In this document: piece by piece, positions 17,359 to 25,776 of the stretch | Layout: every line of letters starts with the position of its first letter | How positions within the stretch are numbered: position 1 is the first letter of the stretch | Assembly (NCBI GenBank): GCA_012959785.1 | Contig: DUCM01000006.1 | Span: forward strand, 124,001-188,000 | DNA: 64,000 nt | Origin: Planctomycetota bacterium | Lineage (GTDB): Bacteria; Planctomycetota; UBA1135; GCA-002686595 | Reading direction: 5' to 3' | Notes under the pieces: generated by a model | Database searches by the model: none | What the model saw: only the letters and a program-made list of their open reading frames with translations | What the model was told of the DNA's origin: nothing | Position numbers and translations under genes: made by a program

Positions 17359-18684
17359 CTAGAAAGCGCGGGTCACGCCGGGCATGGGGATCGGATAGCG
17401 GCCCTCGGCATCGGGCGAGGTGGGCGGAGCGGCGTCCCAGGCGTAGCTTTCGGGCGAAAGGGAGAGTTCCGACCCGAGAGCATCATTCCACGAGACCTGC
17501 TGGCCGGAATAGGTCGCCATGCGCCCCAGGATGGCAGTCATGGTGGCCTCGGCGCCGCGTCGCGCTTCGTTGTGCTCGTGGCCCTCGCGAATGGCCGCGA
17601 AGAGCACATCGTGCTCGACCTGGTAAGCATCGGGCACATCGCCGCGCCAGCGCCAATTCCAACCGCCCCGGCCCTCGATGCGACCGGCGCTGATGTTGGC
17701 CGTGCCTTCGCTGCCGCTGGCGTGTTCAGAAACGCTGGTCCAAGTGCCTGGGATGTGACGGCACTGGCTCATGAGTTTGGTGCCGTTCGCGTAGGTGAAC
17801 TCCACAGCGTGGTGGTCGAAGATCTCGCCATGCTCGATGCCGCTGCGCACCTGGCGCCCGCCCTGGCCCTGGGCCGAAACTGGCGTGGCCCCCATGACCC
17901 AGTTGCACACATCGAGGTTGTGGATGTGCTGCTCTACGATGTGGTCTCCGCAGAGCCAGTTGAAGTAGTACCAGTTGCGCATCTGGTACTCCATTTCGGT
18001 CTGGCCTGCCTCGCGCGGCCGAGTCCAGACTCCGCCGGAGTCCCAGTAGGCGCGCAAGAGAACGATCTCGCCGATGGCGCCCTGCCTGATGCGTTCGATG
18101 GTTTCGAGGTAACGCGCATCGTGGTGCCGCTGGAGCCCCACGCCGATCTTCAGGTCGCGGGACCTGGCCACCTCCGCGGCGGCCAGCACGCGCCGGATGC
18201 CAGGACCGTCCACGGCCACGGGCTTTTCCATGAACACATGCCGGCCGGCGTTCACGGCGTACTCGAAGTGCAAAGGGCGAAAGCCCGGTGGCGTGGCGAG
18301 GATAACCACATCGACATCCGCGTCGATGGCCTGGCGATAGGCGTCGAAGCCAACAAACTTGCGCTCTTCGGGCACTGCCACCCGCTCGCCGTGAATTGCT
18401 GCCAGGTGTTCCAGGCAAGAGTCGAGACGGTCCGAAAAGGCGTCGGCCACAGCCACGAGTTGCACCTCACCGCGTGTGGCAAGGGCCTGGCTCGCGGCGC
18501 CACTGCCGCGCCCACCGCAACCGACAAGAGCCACCCGCAGAAGATCCTTGGGGCTCCCCGACTGGGCGCGAGCCAAGCGCGGCAGCAGGGATCCGCCGGC
18601 GAGAGATGCTGCCAGGGATGTCTTCAGAGATGTCTTCAGAGATGTCCTAAGGAAACTGCGGCGAGAGATACGCATTCGAGCCAT
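17359..18684 (-). CDS. Tat-exported Gfo/Idh/MocA-family oxidoreductase
   Basis: NAD(P)-dependent sugar/inositol-type oxidoreductase, 441 residues. The twin-arginine signal is ISRRSFLRTSL followed by a hydrophobic stretch (LAGGSLLPRLARA); the protein would fold in the cytoplasm and be exported with cofactor, as in many planctomycete relatives. The Rossmann motif is VALVGCGGRGSGA, and the EKP motif is VFMEKPVAVDGPG. The second domain includes LRAYWDSGGVWT and GDHIVEQHIHNLDVCNW. ATG 18684 is chosen, with 18675 also possible; the frame to 18771 lacks protein character. The signal peptide contains three in-frame copies of a 12-base repeat (TSLK). Substrate cannot be told from the sequence. Confidence 0.88.
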   Translation of the reverse strand: MARMRISRRSFLRTSLKTSLKTSLAASLAGGSLLPRLARAQSGSPKDLLRVALVGCGGRGSGAASQALATRGEVQLVAVADAFSDRLDSCLEHLAAIHGERVAVPEERKFVGFDAYRQAIDADVDVVILATPPGFRPLHFEYAVNAGRHVFMEKPVAVDGPGIRRVLAAAEVARSRDLKIGVGLQRHHDARYLETIERIRQGAIGEIVLLRAYWDSGGVWTRPREAGQTEMEYQMRNWYYFNWLCGDHIVEQHIHNLDVCNWVMGATPVSAQGQGGRQVRSGIEHGEIFDHHAVEFTYANGTKLMSQCRHIPGTWTSVSEHASGSEGTANISAGRIEGRGGWNWRWRGDVPDAYQVEHDVLFAAIREGHEHNEARRGAEATMTAILGRMATYSGQQVSWNDALGSELSLSPESYAWDAAPPTSPDAEGRYPIPMPGVTRAF

Positions 18685-18789
18685 TGGAACTGGGGGCGGG
18701 GGCCGAATCGGAAGGGAGATCTCAAGCGGTTGTACGCTGCCCGTGCGCAGGACGCAATCTGCAGGACGCAATCTAATCGGCAGGGGCTC

Positions 18790-19011
18790 TTAGCGCACCC
18801 CCAGAGAAATGCGCCGAAGGGGCTCGCTGCCGCAGCCTCGATCGCTATCAGGCCGTTCGAAGCCGAGTGGGACGAGCTCCGCGATGAAGGCCGCCGAGCC
18901 CGAGACATCCACCAGAAACTGCTCCTTTGTCTTGGCGTCGGTCCAGACCAGGCGCGTGCTCCGCAGATGCTCCGCGGGCTGTGTATGAGCGGTGTGCTTG
19001 TTGTGGTCCAT
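18790..19011 (-). CDS. Small hypothetical protein
   Basis: A 73-residue frame that I do not recognise. The middle (RLVWTDAKTKEQFLVDVSGSAAFIAELVPLGF) reads like a small beta-alpha domain, and the composition resembles neighbouring coding DNA, unlike the upstream part of the same open frame. It lies 105 bases upstream of the Tat oxidoreductase on the same strand. There is no clear ribosome-binding site, so I hold it at low confidence. Confidence 0.4.
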   Translation of the reverse strand: MDHNKHTAHTQPAEHLRSTRLVWTDAKTKEQFLVDVSGSAAFIAELVPLGFERPDSDRGCGSEPLRRISLGVR

Positions 19012-19269
19012 GGGCTCTGCGGTGATTCTCCGAACTCTGCTGACGAGTCTTGTACGCATCGAGGCCCAAAGCGTGGGCGCCGATGGCGGAGCTTTCCTTC
19101 GAGCTTCGGCGTCTGAACCAGGAGGTCTAACCCTGCTCGAAAGGCACCGACGAGGACGAGTCCGCCCTCGCCATGACGCACTTGGAGAACAAATATTCGG
19201 CCCAAAGACCAAACTTCTGCCCGCGCCGAACGCAGGCGCGGACAATGAACTCTAGGTCGGTCTAGAAAC

Positions 19270-19563
19270 TCAGGAGAAACGGGCCGCACATTCTCACTCC
19301 GCCTCGGTGGGCAGACGCATGCCGTTGGGTGTGAGTTCACAGCCAAGGTTCACCTCGTTGTAGCAGGGAATGAGTCCTGCCTCACGGCTCTGGTCGTTGG
19401 CGTAACAGTCGCTGGCGTAATCGCAGGCGCCGTGCCATGTGACAAGATTCACGGGATGATGCTCCAGGCCAGCCTCCGTGGTGAAGAGGCTGCCATCCCG
19501 AAGCGTGGAACCGTTCGGATTGCAAAGTGGAGAGCAGAGAGAGTCAATCGGTGAGCACGGCAA
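19270..19563 (-). pseudogene. Remnant of a formylglycine-generating-enzyme (SUMF1/FGE) domain protein
   Basis: The frame carries HHPVNLVTWHGACDYAS and, after ~30 residues, NGMRLPTEAE, both core signatures of the FGE-sulfatase fold (HPV..VsW.dA..Y and YRLPTEAEWEYAARG). At the next codon the expected Trp (TGG) is TGA at 19296-19294. Reading on in the same frame gives E-C-A-A-R before a second stop, matching the family's WEYAAR with Tyr to Cys. Nothing before 19563 resembles the N-terminal part and there is no plausible full start, so the gene is truncated at both ends. What remains is about a third of a normal domain. Family members modify sulfatases or act as carbohydrate/kinase-associated modules. 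Confidence 0.75.
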
Positions 19564-19731
19564 GACTCCTTTGATGGAGAGCGTGTCCTTTTTGAGGACG
19601 GCAGAATTTGAACAGTGCCGTCAGGAGACGAGAGGTGGCCGCTTGCGAAATCTTGTAAGGGTTTGCATAAAAAATCCGGACCAGGCCTCTAGTAACCCCT
19701 GCCCAAAAGAGAGACAGACCTACGGCCCGAC

Positions 19732-22149
19732 CTACTCGCCGATTTCAAGGGCGCCGCGGTCCAACTCCGCGGGAGCCTCGACACCCAGGAGTCTCAGGGC
19801 GGTGGGCGCGATGTGCAGGAGATGGGCGCCGCCTGCGGGCAGGGACACGACCTTGTTGCTGGCGAAGATGCCAGCCACATGCACCGGCGCCACGGAGACA
19901 TGGCCGCCAGACCAGTTGCTCTTGTTGGGCTGAAATATCGGCCCAGCCACGACGCTGCCCTGGTCGTCCTTGACCAACCGCAGCCCCCCCGAAGTCGTGC
20001 CCCAGGACACGCGGTAGGTCGGCTTGAAACCCACCATCAAGTCGCCCTCGCGATAGCGATAGGGGCCGTCGTGAACATCGTCGATGTAGGTCACCACTTC
20101 GACAACCTTTTCGCCGTAACCCTCGCGGCTGTCGCGCAGCAGAAGCAAGCCCGCGCGCATCTCATCGAGGAGCGGGCGGGCCTCTTCGGCCGTGACGATG
20201 CCAGCAGACTCGCGGCCCTCGAGATTGAGGTAGATCATGCCCAGGCCCAATGCGTAGGCGCGGGTGTTCTTCCAGTCCACAAACTCCAGGCCGAAATTGA
20301 TCGATGTGCTCGCCAGGTCGCTCTTCAGAGCGAGGTAGCCCTCCTTGACGAGCCAGTTGTTCAGGTTCACTTGGTGGCGAAAGCTCTTGAAGCCGTGGTC
20401 GGCGCAAACCAAGAGGGTGTCGCCCTCCCCGAGAGACGCGAGTACATCTCCGATGATGCGGTCGATCTGCTCGTAGATAGCTGGGATCGCTTCGCGCAGC
20501 TCGATCTCCTGGCCGAAGAAAGTTATCTTGGTGGAAGCCAACTCTTCGTCGTAGAGCGGGTGCTCGCGGTCGTAGAACTGATAGCACATGTGCTGCACGC
20601 GGTCGGGCGTGCTGAAGACACTCATGAGCACCTCCCAGTCGTCTCGTTCCAGAGCGTCGCGGGTCAAACGCTCGCGCCACTTCATGGTGAACTCGATGTC
20701 TTCCAACATGGTGGGCGCGTCGATGATCTTGTCCTTGAAGGGCATTGTGGCGCAGGCCCAGCCGAAGGTCTCAAAGACGCCTCCCGTGCGCGACACGAGC
20801 TCGGCCGAGAACTCCCGCGGTTGACTGACCGGCTGCCAGAACTGGGGCTTCTCGGGGTCGATGTCGAGGGTGTTTACGAACAGCGTGAAGGGCTCCTTCA
20901 GGTTCAGGATCTTGACCCGCGTCACAGCCTGGGCCTTGATCAGGGGGTTCAGCTCGAAGGTGATGCGGTACCAGTCGGACCACTCGCCTTCGGAGAGGTC
21001 CTGGCTCTGGCCGCCGATCTTGACACTCACAAGGCCATCTGCCTTGCGTTCGAGCTCCATGGCGACAGCGGTGCGGGCGCCATCTGCCGCCCGGACTTCG
21101 AGGTCCTTCTTGCGCTCGCGCAAGCGGTTGCCCTCCTGCCAACCCACATCATTCTCCGGCGCCAACTGGGCTTCGAGGTCGGCGATCTCCTGGCGCACGA
21201 GACCCATTTCGTAGAAGTTCTTCGGTCCGAACACCTCGCTGGCGGTCTTGTCGTCACGCCAGTCGTTGAGGCGAAAGATCGTGCCCGCCGTGGGCGATGA
21301 GCGACCGCCGGGTGCCTTCTCGAACTCGAACTCATCAGTGGTGTAGATAAACCACTGCCCGTTTTCGCCGCGGCAGTCCGGCAAGCCGAGGCCGCCCAGA
21401 ACCTGGGTGCCCGGAGGCTGGGGACGGTCCCAGGCCATGGCGGCGTCGATCACAAGAGCGCGCTTGCCTTCTGCGCCAGCAGTTTCCCAGAAGCTGTTCA
21501 CCTCCACCGGATTGGCCACCACGCCGGGCACTTCGTCTGGCAACATCTGTTTGGCGGCGCGCACGCCCCAGCCTCCCACGAGTCCCAGGGACAGGGACAT
21601 GACGATGGAGAGGGCCGGCTTCAGGCGCAAGAGCACCTTGAAGACGAAGAAGAACCCAGCGAAGACGATGAGCAGCACCAGGGCCGAGAGCAGGTTGATC
21701 TCGAAGTCGGCCAGAAAATTGATCAAGGGCCCGGCATCCATGGAGCTCAAGGGGCGGGTCTCGATGCGTTGGTGCCCAACCGTGGGGCGCGGCCGGCCGC
21801 CGCTGATCACTTCCTCACCGTTCGAGTCAAAAAGCGAGCGCTTGACAAATCCCGGTACGCCAGTCTTGGAGGGATTCTGGCCTGTGTTCAGAGCCGCCCA
21901 GGCCACCGGCGACTCGGCCGACCAGGTGGTGCCCAGGGGCGCGAAGGTGCCGCTCTTCTGAAGGGCCGCGAGGTTCGGCATGCGGCCCTCGGCCATGAGC
22001 CGCTCCGCCGTGTCGTGGTCGCCTCCATCGAAGCCGAGCACCACCACCCGCCCCTGGGAGCTGGCGGGCGCAGCGGTCGCGTTCGACACGGACCAATAGA
22101 ACAGGGTGCCGGCCAGGGCGAAGAGAACCAGGAAGAGAGAGCGGGGCAT
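19732..22149 (-). CDS. Membrane-anchored type I phosphodiesterase / nucleotide pyrophosphatase-like hydrolase
   Basis: A 805-residue exported enzyme of the alkaline phosphatase superfamily (PDE/NPP type). Signal/anchor SLFLVLFALAGTLFYWSV, then the metal/nucleophile start RVVVLGFDGGDHDTAERL and WSAESPVAWAALNTGQNP, where the Ser/Thr nucleophile is expected. A later metal motif is LLVCADHGFKSFRHQ. Two further hydrophobic segments (INLLSALVLLIVFAGFFFVF and the SIVMSLSLGLVGGWG stretch) sit inside the domain, so it is membrane-embedded, not free. Residues ~300-480 form an insertion with a charged, coiled segment and a beta-rich part. ATG 22149 is chosen because it opens the hydrophobic leader. Substrate unknown; nucleotide or phospholipid head-group esters are possible. 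Confidence 0.83.
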   Translation of the reverse strand: MPRSLFLVLFALAGTLFYWSVSNATAAPASSQGRVVVLGFDGGDHDTAERLMAEGRMPNLAALQKSGTFAPLGTTWSAESPVAWAALNTGQNPSKTGVPGFVKRSLFDSNGEEVISGGRPRPTVGHQRIETRPLSSMDAGPLINFLADFEINLLSALVLLIVFAGFFFVFKVLLRLKPALSIVMSLSLGLVGGWGVRAAKQMLPDEVPGVVANPVEVNSFWETAGAEGKRALVIDAAMAWDRPQPPGTQVLGGLGLPDCRGENGQWFIYTTDEFEFEKAPGGRSSPTAGTIFRLNDWRDDKTASEVFGPKNFYEMGLVRQEIADLEAQLAPENDVGWQEGNRLRERKKDLEVRAADGARTAVAMELERKADGLVSVKIGGQSQDLSEGEWSDWYRITFELNPLIKAQAVTRVKILNLKEPFTLFVNTLDIDPEKPQFWQPVSQPREFSAELVSRTGGVFETFGWACATMPFKDKIIDAPTMLEDIEFTMKWRERLTRDALERDDWEVLMSVFSTPDRVQHMCYQFYDREHPLYDEELASTKITFFGQEIELREAIPAIYEQIDRIIGDVLASLGEGDTLLVCADHGFKSFRHQVNLNNWLVKEGYLALKSDLASTSINFGLEFVDWKNTRAYALGLGMIYLNLEGRESAGIVTAEEARPLLDEMRAGLLLLRDSREGYGEKVVEVVTYIDDVHDGPYRYREGDLMVGFKPTYRVSWGTTSGGLRLVKDDQGSVVAGPIFQPNKSNWSGGHVSVAPVHVAGIFASNKVVSLPAGGAHLLHIAPTALRLLGVEAPAELDRGALEIGE

Positions 22150-22252
22150 GGAATGCTTCAGGTTGAGGGATGTGGTGCAGGGGGAGCGAGGAGGCGGCGC
22201 GGGCAGCAGATTGGATTCCCGCGAGGCCGGGTGCAAGCCTGGAGCGGGCCTT

Positions 22253-23854
22253 TCAGTCGGAGGCGTTCAGGCTCCAGTCGTAATCCTTCCAGACGATTTC
22301 GATCCTCTGCCCCCGCGCCAGGGCGGCTCTCAACTTGGGCATGAAGCGGGCGGCGTAGGCTTCGAGGCTCTCTGCCTGGGCCAGAAAGTCGCCGCGGTAC
22401 CAGTCATAGATCGAATTCAGGTGCAATTTGCCCGTGGCGGCGTCGAAGTTGGCGAAGCGCCCGGCGCTGTGTACAGCGAGGGCCTGGGCCTCGAGCTGGG
22501 CGCCGATTTTCTCGGCCAGGAAAGCCCGCGGTCGCAGGGCGGGGCAATCGCGGCTGGCGCAGTTGATGGCGAAGTGGATGCGCGCTTCCACGAAACGCTT
22601 GCGCAGGTAGTCGTTCTCGATCTCCTCCAAGCTCAAGCGCAGGGATCCAATGGACCAGCGTTTGGCTGCCCAGCGCTGGGCCTTGGGGATGTGGCGAATC
22701 GACTTGAGGCTGCGCGGCGCGAGGGGCTCTTCCAGCGACGGCCCGGAGTCCGTGTAGTGGTCGAGGATCAAGCGCAGGGTGAAAGCGTTGTAGGCATTGA
22801 TCAAAAGGGCCAGCTTCTGATCGCGGTCGAGTTGCTCGAACGGCGCCACGGCGAGTTGCTCGATGTACAGGTCGAGGCCGGTGGGATCTCGCCGCAGGGA
22901 TTCGTAGTCCACCATGCCGGCGGCGTCCACAATCCTGGCCACTTGATTGTCCCAGACCTTGTGGTCGAAGCGCGGGCTCTGGGGGTCGTTCTGGTAGAGC
23001 TCCTCCGCGGTGACTTGCGACGGACCGAAGAAGCGCGTCAGGATCGATGGGCGCAGGAGCAAACTACCGAGCATGATGGCGCAGCCGCACAGGACCAGAG
23101 CCTCGATTCCCCCCCGGCCGGCCCGCGAACTCTCCTCGCTGCCGCCGCAGCCGAGCCAGCGATCGTAAAACCTCCGCAGACGAGTCGAGCTGACGCCCAA
23201 ACCGTGTCCCAATTGGGTCAATCCGTTGACCGCCGTGGTGCGCAGCACGCCATTCTTGCGCCAGCGCCGGGTCGAAGTGGAAATTGTCTCGGGCAAGCGA
23301 GCGAAACGCCCCATGCGTCGCGCGCGGCTGACGAGGTCCGCATCCTCCATGATCTCCAACTCGCGGTAGCCCCCCAGGGCTTCCCATGTCTGGCGCAAAA
23401 GGAAGATGCCCTGGTCGCCGAATACGCGCCCCAAGAAACGCACGCGCAGGGCCACGGCGGTTTCGATCAGACGCAGGGAAATCCCTCTTCCAGCGAGGCG
23501 TAGGGCAAAGGCGCCGCCCACGCAATCCTCGCTCTTTAGGGCGCGGCCCACGGCTTGCAGAGCTCCGGGACAGAGGCTGCTGTCGGCGTGCAGGAAGAGC
23601 AGCACCTCGCCCGTGGCTGCCCGCGCGCCCCCGTTGAGCTGGCGCGCACGACCGCCCGCGGCCCGCACCCAGATTACCCCCCGATGGCGCGCTGCAAGGC
23701 CCTCGTCGATCTCGGGCGCGGCCACGATGACTTCGGCTTGCGGAGCATCGCGAGCCAATTCGTCCAAGAGCCCCGCGAGGCACTCTTCCCCAGCTCGAGC
23801 GCAAAGAATGATCGAGATCGCGGGGTCGGGCCCGGGTCCAGCGGAGTGGTGCAT
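22253..23854 (-). CDS. Glycosyltransferase family 2 (TIGR04283-type) fused to DUF547
   Basis: A 533-residue fusion. Residues ~10-215 are a GT-A glycosyltransferase: ISIILCARAGEECLAGLL, the donor-site strand VLLFLHADSSL (DxD-like region), and GDQGIFLLRQTWEALGGY with MEDADLVSRARR, as in the TIGR04283 group. A hydrophobic stretch (GIEALVLCGCAIMLGSLLL, ~250-268) may be a membrane segment. Residues ~300-525 are a DUF547 domain: LALLINAYNAFTLRLILDHY, SIRHIPKAQRWAAKRWSIG and HFAINCASRDCPALRPRAF. These are usually separate proteins; DUF547 is generally predicted extracytoplasmic, so the hydrophobic stretch probably divides the two halves across the membrane. The donor and acceptor are unknown. Confidence 0.85.
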   Translation of the reverse strand: MHHSAGPGPDPAISIILCARAGEECLAGLLDELARDAPQAEVIVAAPEIDEGLAARHRGVIWVRAAGGRARQLNGGARAATGEVLLFLHADSSLCPGALQAVGRALKSEDCVGGAFALRLAGRGISLRLIETAVALRVRFLGRVFGDQGIFLLRQTWEALGGYRELEIMEDADLVSRARRMGRFARLPETISTSTRRWRKNGVLRTTAVNGLTQLGHGLGVSSTRLRRFYDRWLGCGGSEESSRAGRGGIEALVLCGCAIMLGSLLLRPSILTRFFGPSQVTAEELYQNDPQSPRFDHKVWDNQVARIVDAAGMVDYESLRRDPTGLDLYIEQLAVAPFEQLDRDQKLALLINAYNAFTLRLILDHYTDSGPSLEEPLAPRSLKSIRHIPKAQRWAAKRWSIGSLRLSLEEIENDYLRKRFVEARIHFAINCASRDCPALRPRAFLAEKIGAQLEAQALAVHSAGRFANFDAATGKLHLNSIYDWYRGDFLAQAESLEAYAARFMPKLRAALARGQRIEIVWKDYDWSLNASD

Positions 23855-23931
23855 GTCAAGCCGATCTTACGAGAAGGGCGAGGGGTTTGGGAGGGCCGAA
23901 GAAGGTAGGATGCTGCGCGATTGTTCTCCCC

Positions 23932-25011
23932 ATGATGATTCACATCCCCCACCAGAGCCAGAGGGCCAGCGGCAAAGGGCTCCTCGTGGCAGTCGCGGCC
24001 TTGAGCCTCGCAGCCCTGGTGTTTCTCTTCTGGCGCAGCCACGACTTGCAGAGGGGCTTTGCTCCCCTGAACCCCTCAGAGGGCGGCGCGGCGAACTTGA
24101 ACAGGTCAGCGGACCTCGAATCGGTGAACAGCGCTGAGGCTGCGCGCCAAGGCGATGCCGTTCAAGGCGATGCCGTTCCAAGCGACCCCACCAACCCCGA
24201 CGGACGCGAGGGCGAATTCGACGGCCTGGGCTCGATCCGGGGGGAGATGCTCTTGGCTCCGGGTGTGGAGCTACCCGCCTCGTGGTCCCTGCGCGTGGCG
24301 CCCTCGCGCACCCTGCGCGGCCGCAGGCGCGCCGTCTCGCGCGGGGTCGCGGGCCCCGCCGAGGGTTCTCTATTCATGGTCGATGGCCTGCCTCTCGGAG
24401 GATACGACATCTGGGGCGAGGCCCCCGGGCTACGCACGCCCAAACGCGCGGTGCTCCTCACCCGCGGCTCCTCGACGCCCTTCGTCAAGCTGCGTTTCGC
24501 GCCCATGGGTTTCATCGACGGGTTTGTCTTTCGCGCCGACGGCGCAGCCGCCGAGGGCGTGCTCGTGGCCTTGGCAGCCGAGCCCCAAGGAACTGCCCGC
24601 CGCGAGATGCGCACGAACCCCGATGGCTCCTACCGTTTTGATTCTGTAGCCGACGGTCCCTACCGCATGCACTTCGGTCCCGCCGAGACTCCCTTGGTGG
24701 ACTCCACCGAACTCTTCTTTCGCGCCCCCTCCCTGCGCTTCAGGGAGATCCGTCTGCCACCCACCGCTGACCTGCTCCTGTATTCACAGGATAAAAATGG
24801 CGCCGTGTTGACTGGAGTGAGCATTTCCGGTTTTGGCAACAAGGGCGGTCGCATCGAGGCCCTCACCGACCTCAATGGCAAGGCCTGGGCACGCAACCTG
24901 CCGCCGGGGCGCTATCGCCTGCAAGCCAAGGCCCCGGACAACCGCCGCACCCGTCAAACCTTCGTGCTGACCCTCGAAGCCGGCCAAGAGTGTTGGCTGG
25001 TATTGCGTTGA
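23932..25011 (+). CDS. Membrane-anchored carboxypeptidase-regulatory-like (beta-sandwich) protein
   Basis: A 359-residue protein with an N-terminal signal anchor (GLLVAVAALSLAALVFLFW) and an exported body of Ig-like/carboxypeptidase-regulatory-like repeats: GFIDGFVFRADGAAAEGVLV, TNPDGSYRFDSVADGPYRM and TDLNGKAWARNLPPGRYRL are typical strand-turn patterns. No catalytic residues are seen, so a structural or binding role is likely. ATG 23932 is chosen because it sits directly before the anchor. Between anchor and body is a low-complexity linker containing a duplicated 15-base unit (QGDAV twice, near 24148-24178). It is divergent from the glycosyltransferase fusion and 25 bases before the FabZ-like gene, so they may be co-transcribed. 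Confidence 0.7.
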   Translation: MMIHIPHQSQRASGKGLLVAVAALSLAALVFLFWRSHDLQRGFAPLNPSEGGAANLNRSADLESVNSAEAARQGDAVQGDAVPSDPTNPDGREGEFDGLGSIRGEMLLAPGVELPASWSLRVAPSRTLRGRRRAVSRGVAGPAEGSLFMVDGLPLGGYDIWGEAPGLRTPKRAVLLTRGSSTPFVKLRFAPMGFIDGFVFRADGAAAEGVLVALAAEPQGTARREMRTNPDGSYRFDSVADGPYRMHFGPAETPLVDSTELFFRAPSLRFREIRLPPTADLLLYSQDKNGAVLTGVSISGFGNKGGRIEALTDLNGKAWARNLPPGRYRLQAKAPDNRRTRQTFVLTLEAGQECWLVLR

Positions 25012-25036
25012 CGAACCCTGCCTATACGATCCTCCC

Positions 25037-25516
25037 ATGGCCACCCAGCTACTCCTCGACATCTCCACCATCGACCTCGACAAGATCGTCGCCGACCGCG
25101 ACGAACTGCTCTCCAAACTCTCCCAGCGCGGCACCTTCGAGATGCTCGGCGGGGTCTGCTACCGCGACCCGGAAGCGGAATTAATCGTGGGCTACAAGGA
25201 CATCCGTTCCGACGACTGGTGGGCGCCGGACCACATCCCCGGTCGACCCCTGTTTCCCGGCGCCATGATGATCGAGGCCAGCGCTCAGCTGTGTACCTAC
25301 GATTACCTCTTGCGCGGCACCGCCGATCCCACGAAGTTCATCGGCTTTGGCGGCGTCGACGCCACGCGCTTCCGCGGCCCGGTGGAGCCCGACGGGCGCA
25401 TGTACTTCGTGGGCCGCGTCAAGCGCATCCGTCGCTCTCTTTTCACCTACTACGCCCAGGGCTTCTACCGCGACAAAATGGTCTTCGAATCGGAGATCAT
25501 GGGCGTTGTGCTGTAA
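25037..25516 (+). CDS. FabZ/FabA-like 3-hydroxyacyl-ACP dehydratase
   Basis: Hot-dog-fold dehydratase of 159 residues that would convert (3R)-hydroxyacyl-ACP to trans-2-enoyl-ACP. The catalytic His66 is in DHIPGRPLFPG and Glu80 in MMIEASAQL, with the 14-residue spacing seen in FabZ. The C-terminal strands (FRGPVEPDGRMYFVGRVKR, MVFESEIMGVVL) fit. The N-terminal ~45 residues are longer than in minimal FabZ. It may be the housekeeping FabZ or a paralogue for another lipid; no other fab gene is nearby. The radical-SAM remnant starts 6 bases after its stop. Confidence 0.85.
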   Translation: MATQLLLDISTIDLDKIVADRDELLSKLSQRGTFEMLGGVCYRDPEAELIVGYKDIRSDDWWAPDHIPGRPLFPGAMMIEASAQLCTYDYLLRGTADPTKFIGFGGVDATRFRGPVEPDGRMYFVGRVKRIRRSLFTYYAQGFYRDKMVFESEIMGVVL

Positions 25517-25521
25517 GGCCA

Positions 25522-25767
25522 TTGGCTAGCCCGCGGGTTGCTGTCCGGTTCCTCCAGCCGGAGTGCAACATGGACTGCACCTTCTGCGTCACCGAAGATG
25601 ACTTCGATGTGATCTCGTTTGAGGCGGAGGTCCTGCTCTGCGAGCGACTGGCTGGTGAGGGCCGCGCAACAGCACTCCCCTTCACCCTCTACCGCCGACC
25701 GGATATGTACCGTTCACGCACCGTCGATATCTACTGGAGCGCCGGAGGTGGCGTGGTCAAGGGTTAG
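25522..25767 (+). pseudogene. Internally deleted radical-SAM protein remnant
   Basis: Eighty-one residues from a TTG start. The first ~30 are the N-terminus of a radical-SAM enzyme, with the cluster motif CNMDCTFC (CxxxCxxC) in VRFLQPECNMDCTFCVTEDD. Homology to the fold stops after about residue 45, where the SAM-binding GGGEP strand should follow. The last ~35 residues (FTLYRRPDMYRSRTVDIYWS) look like the C-terminal end of such a protein, so the simplest reading is one in-frame internal deletion. The product cannot fold as an intact TIM-barrel. It ends 9 bases before the convergent pus10 end. Assignment of the C-terminal part to the same gene is inference. Confidence 0.65.
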
Positions 25768-25776
25768 CCCGGACCT

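Noticed and set aside
16828-19116. 762-codon plus-strand frame across the oxidoreductase region
   Set aside because: Antisense shadow crossing two well-supported minus-strand genes; no domain recognisable.
19813-21300. Long plus-strand open frame opposite the phosphodiesterase gene
   Set aside because: It is a high-GC shadow of the minus-strand gene; composition is not protein-like, and the minus strand has full enzyme motifs.
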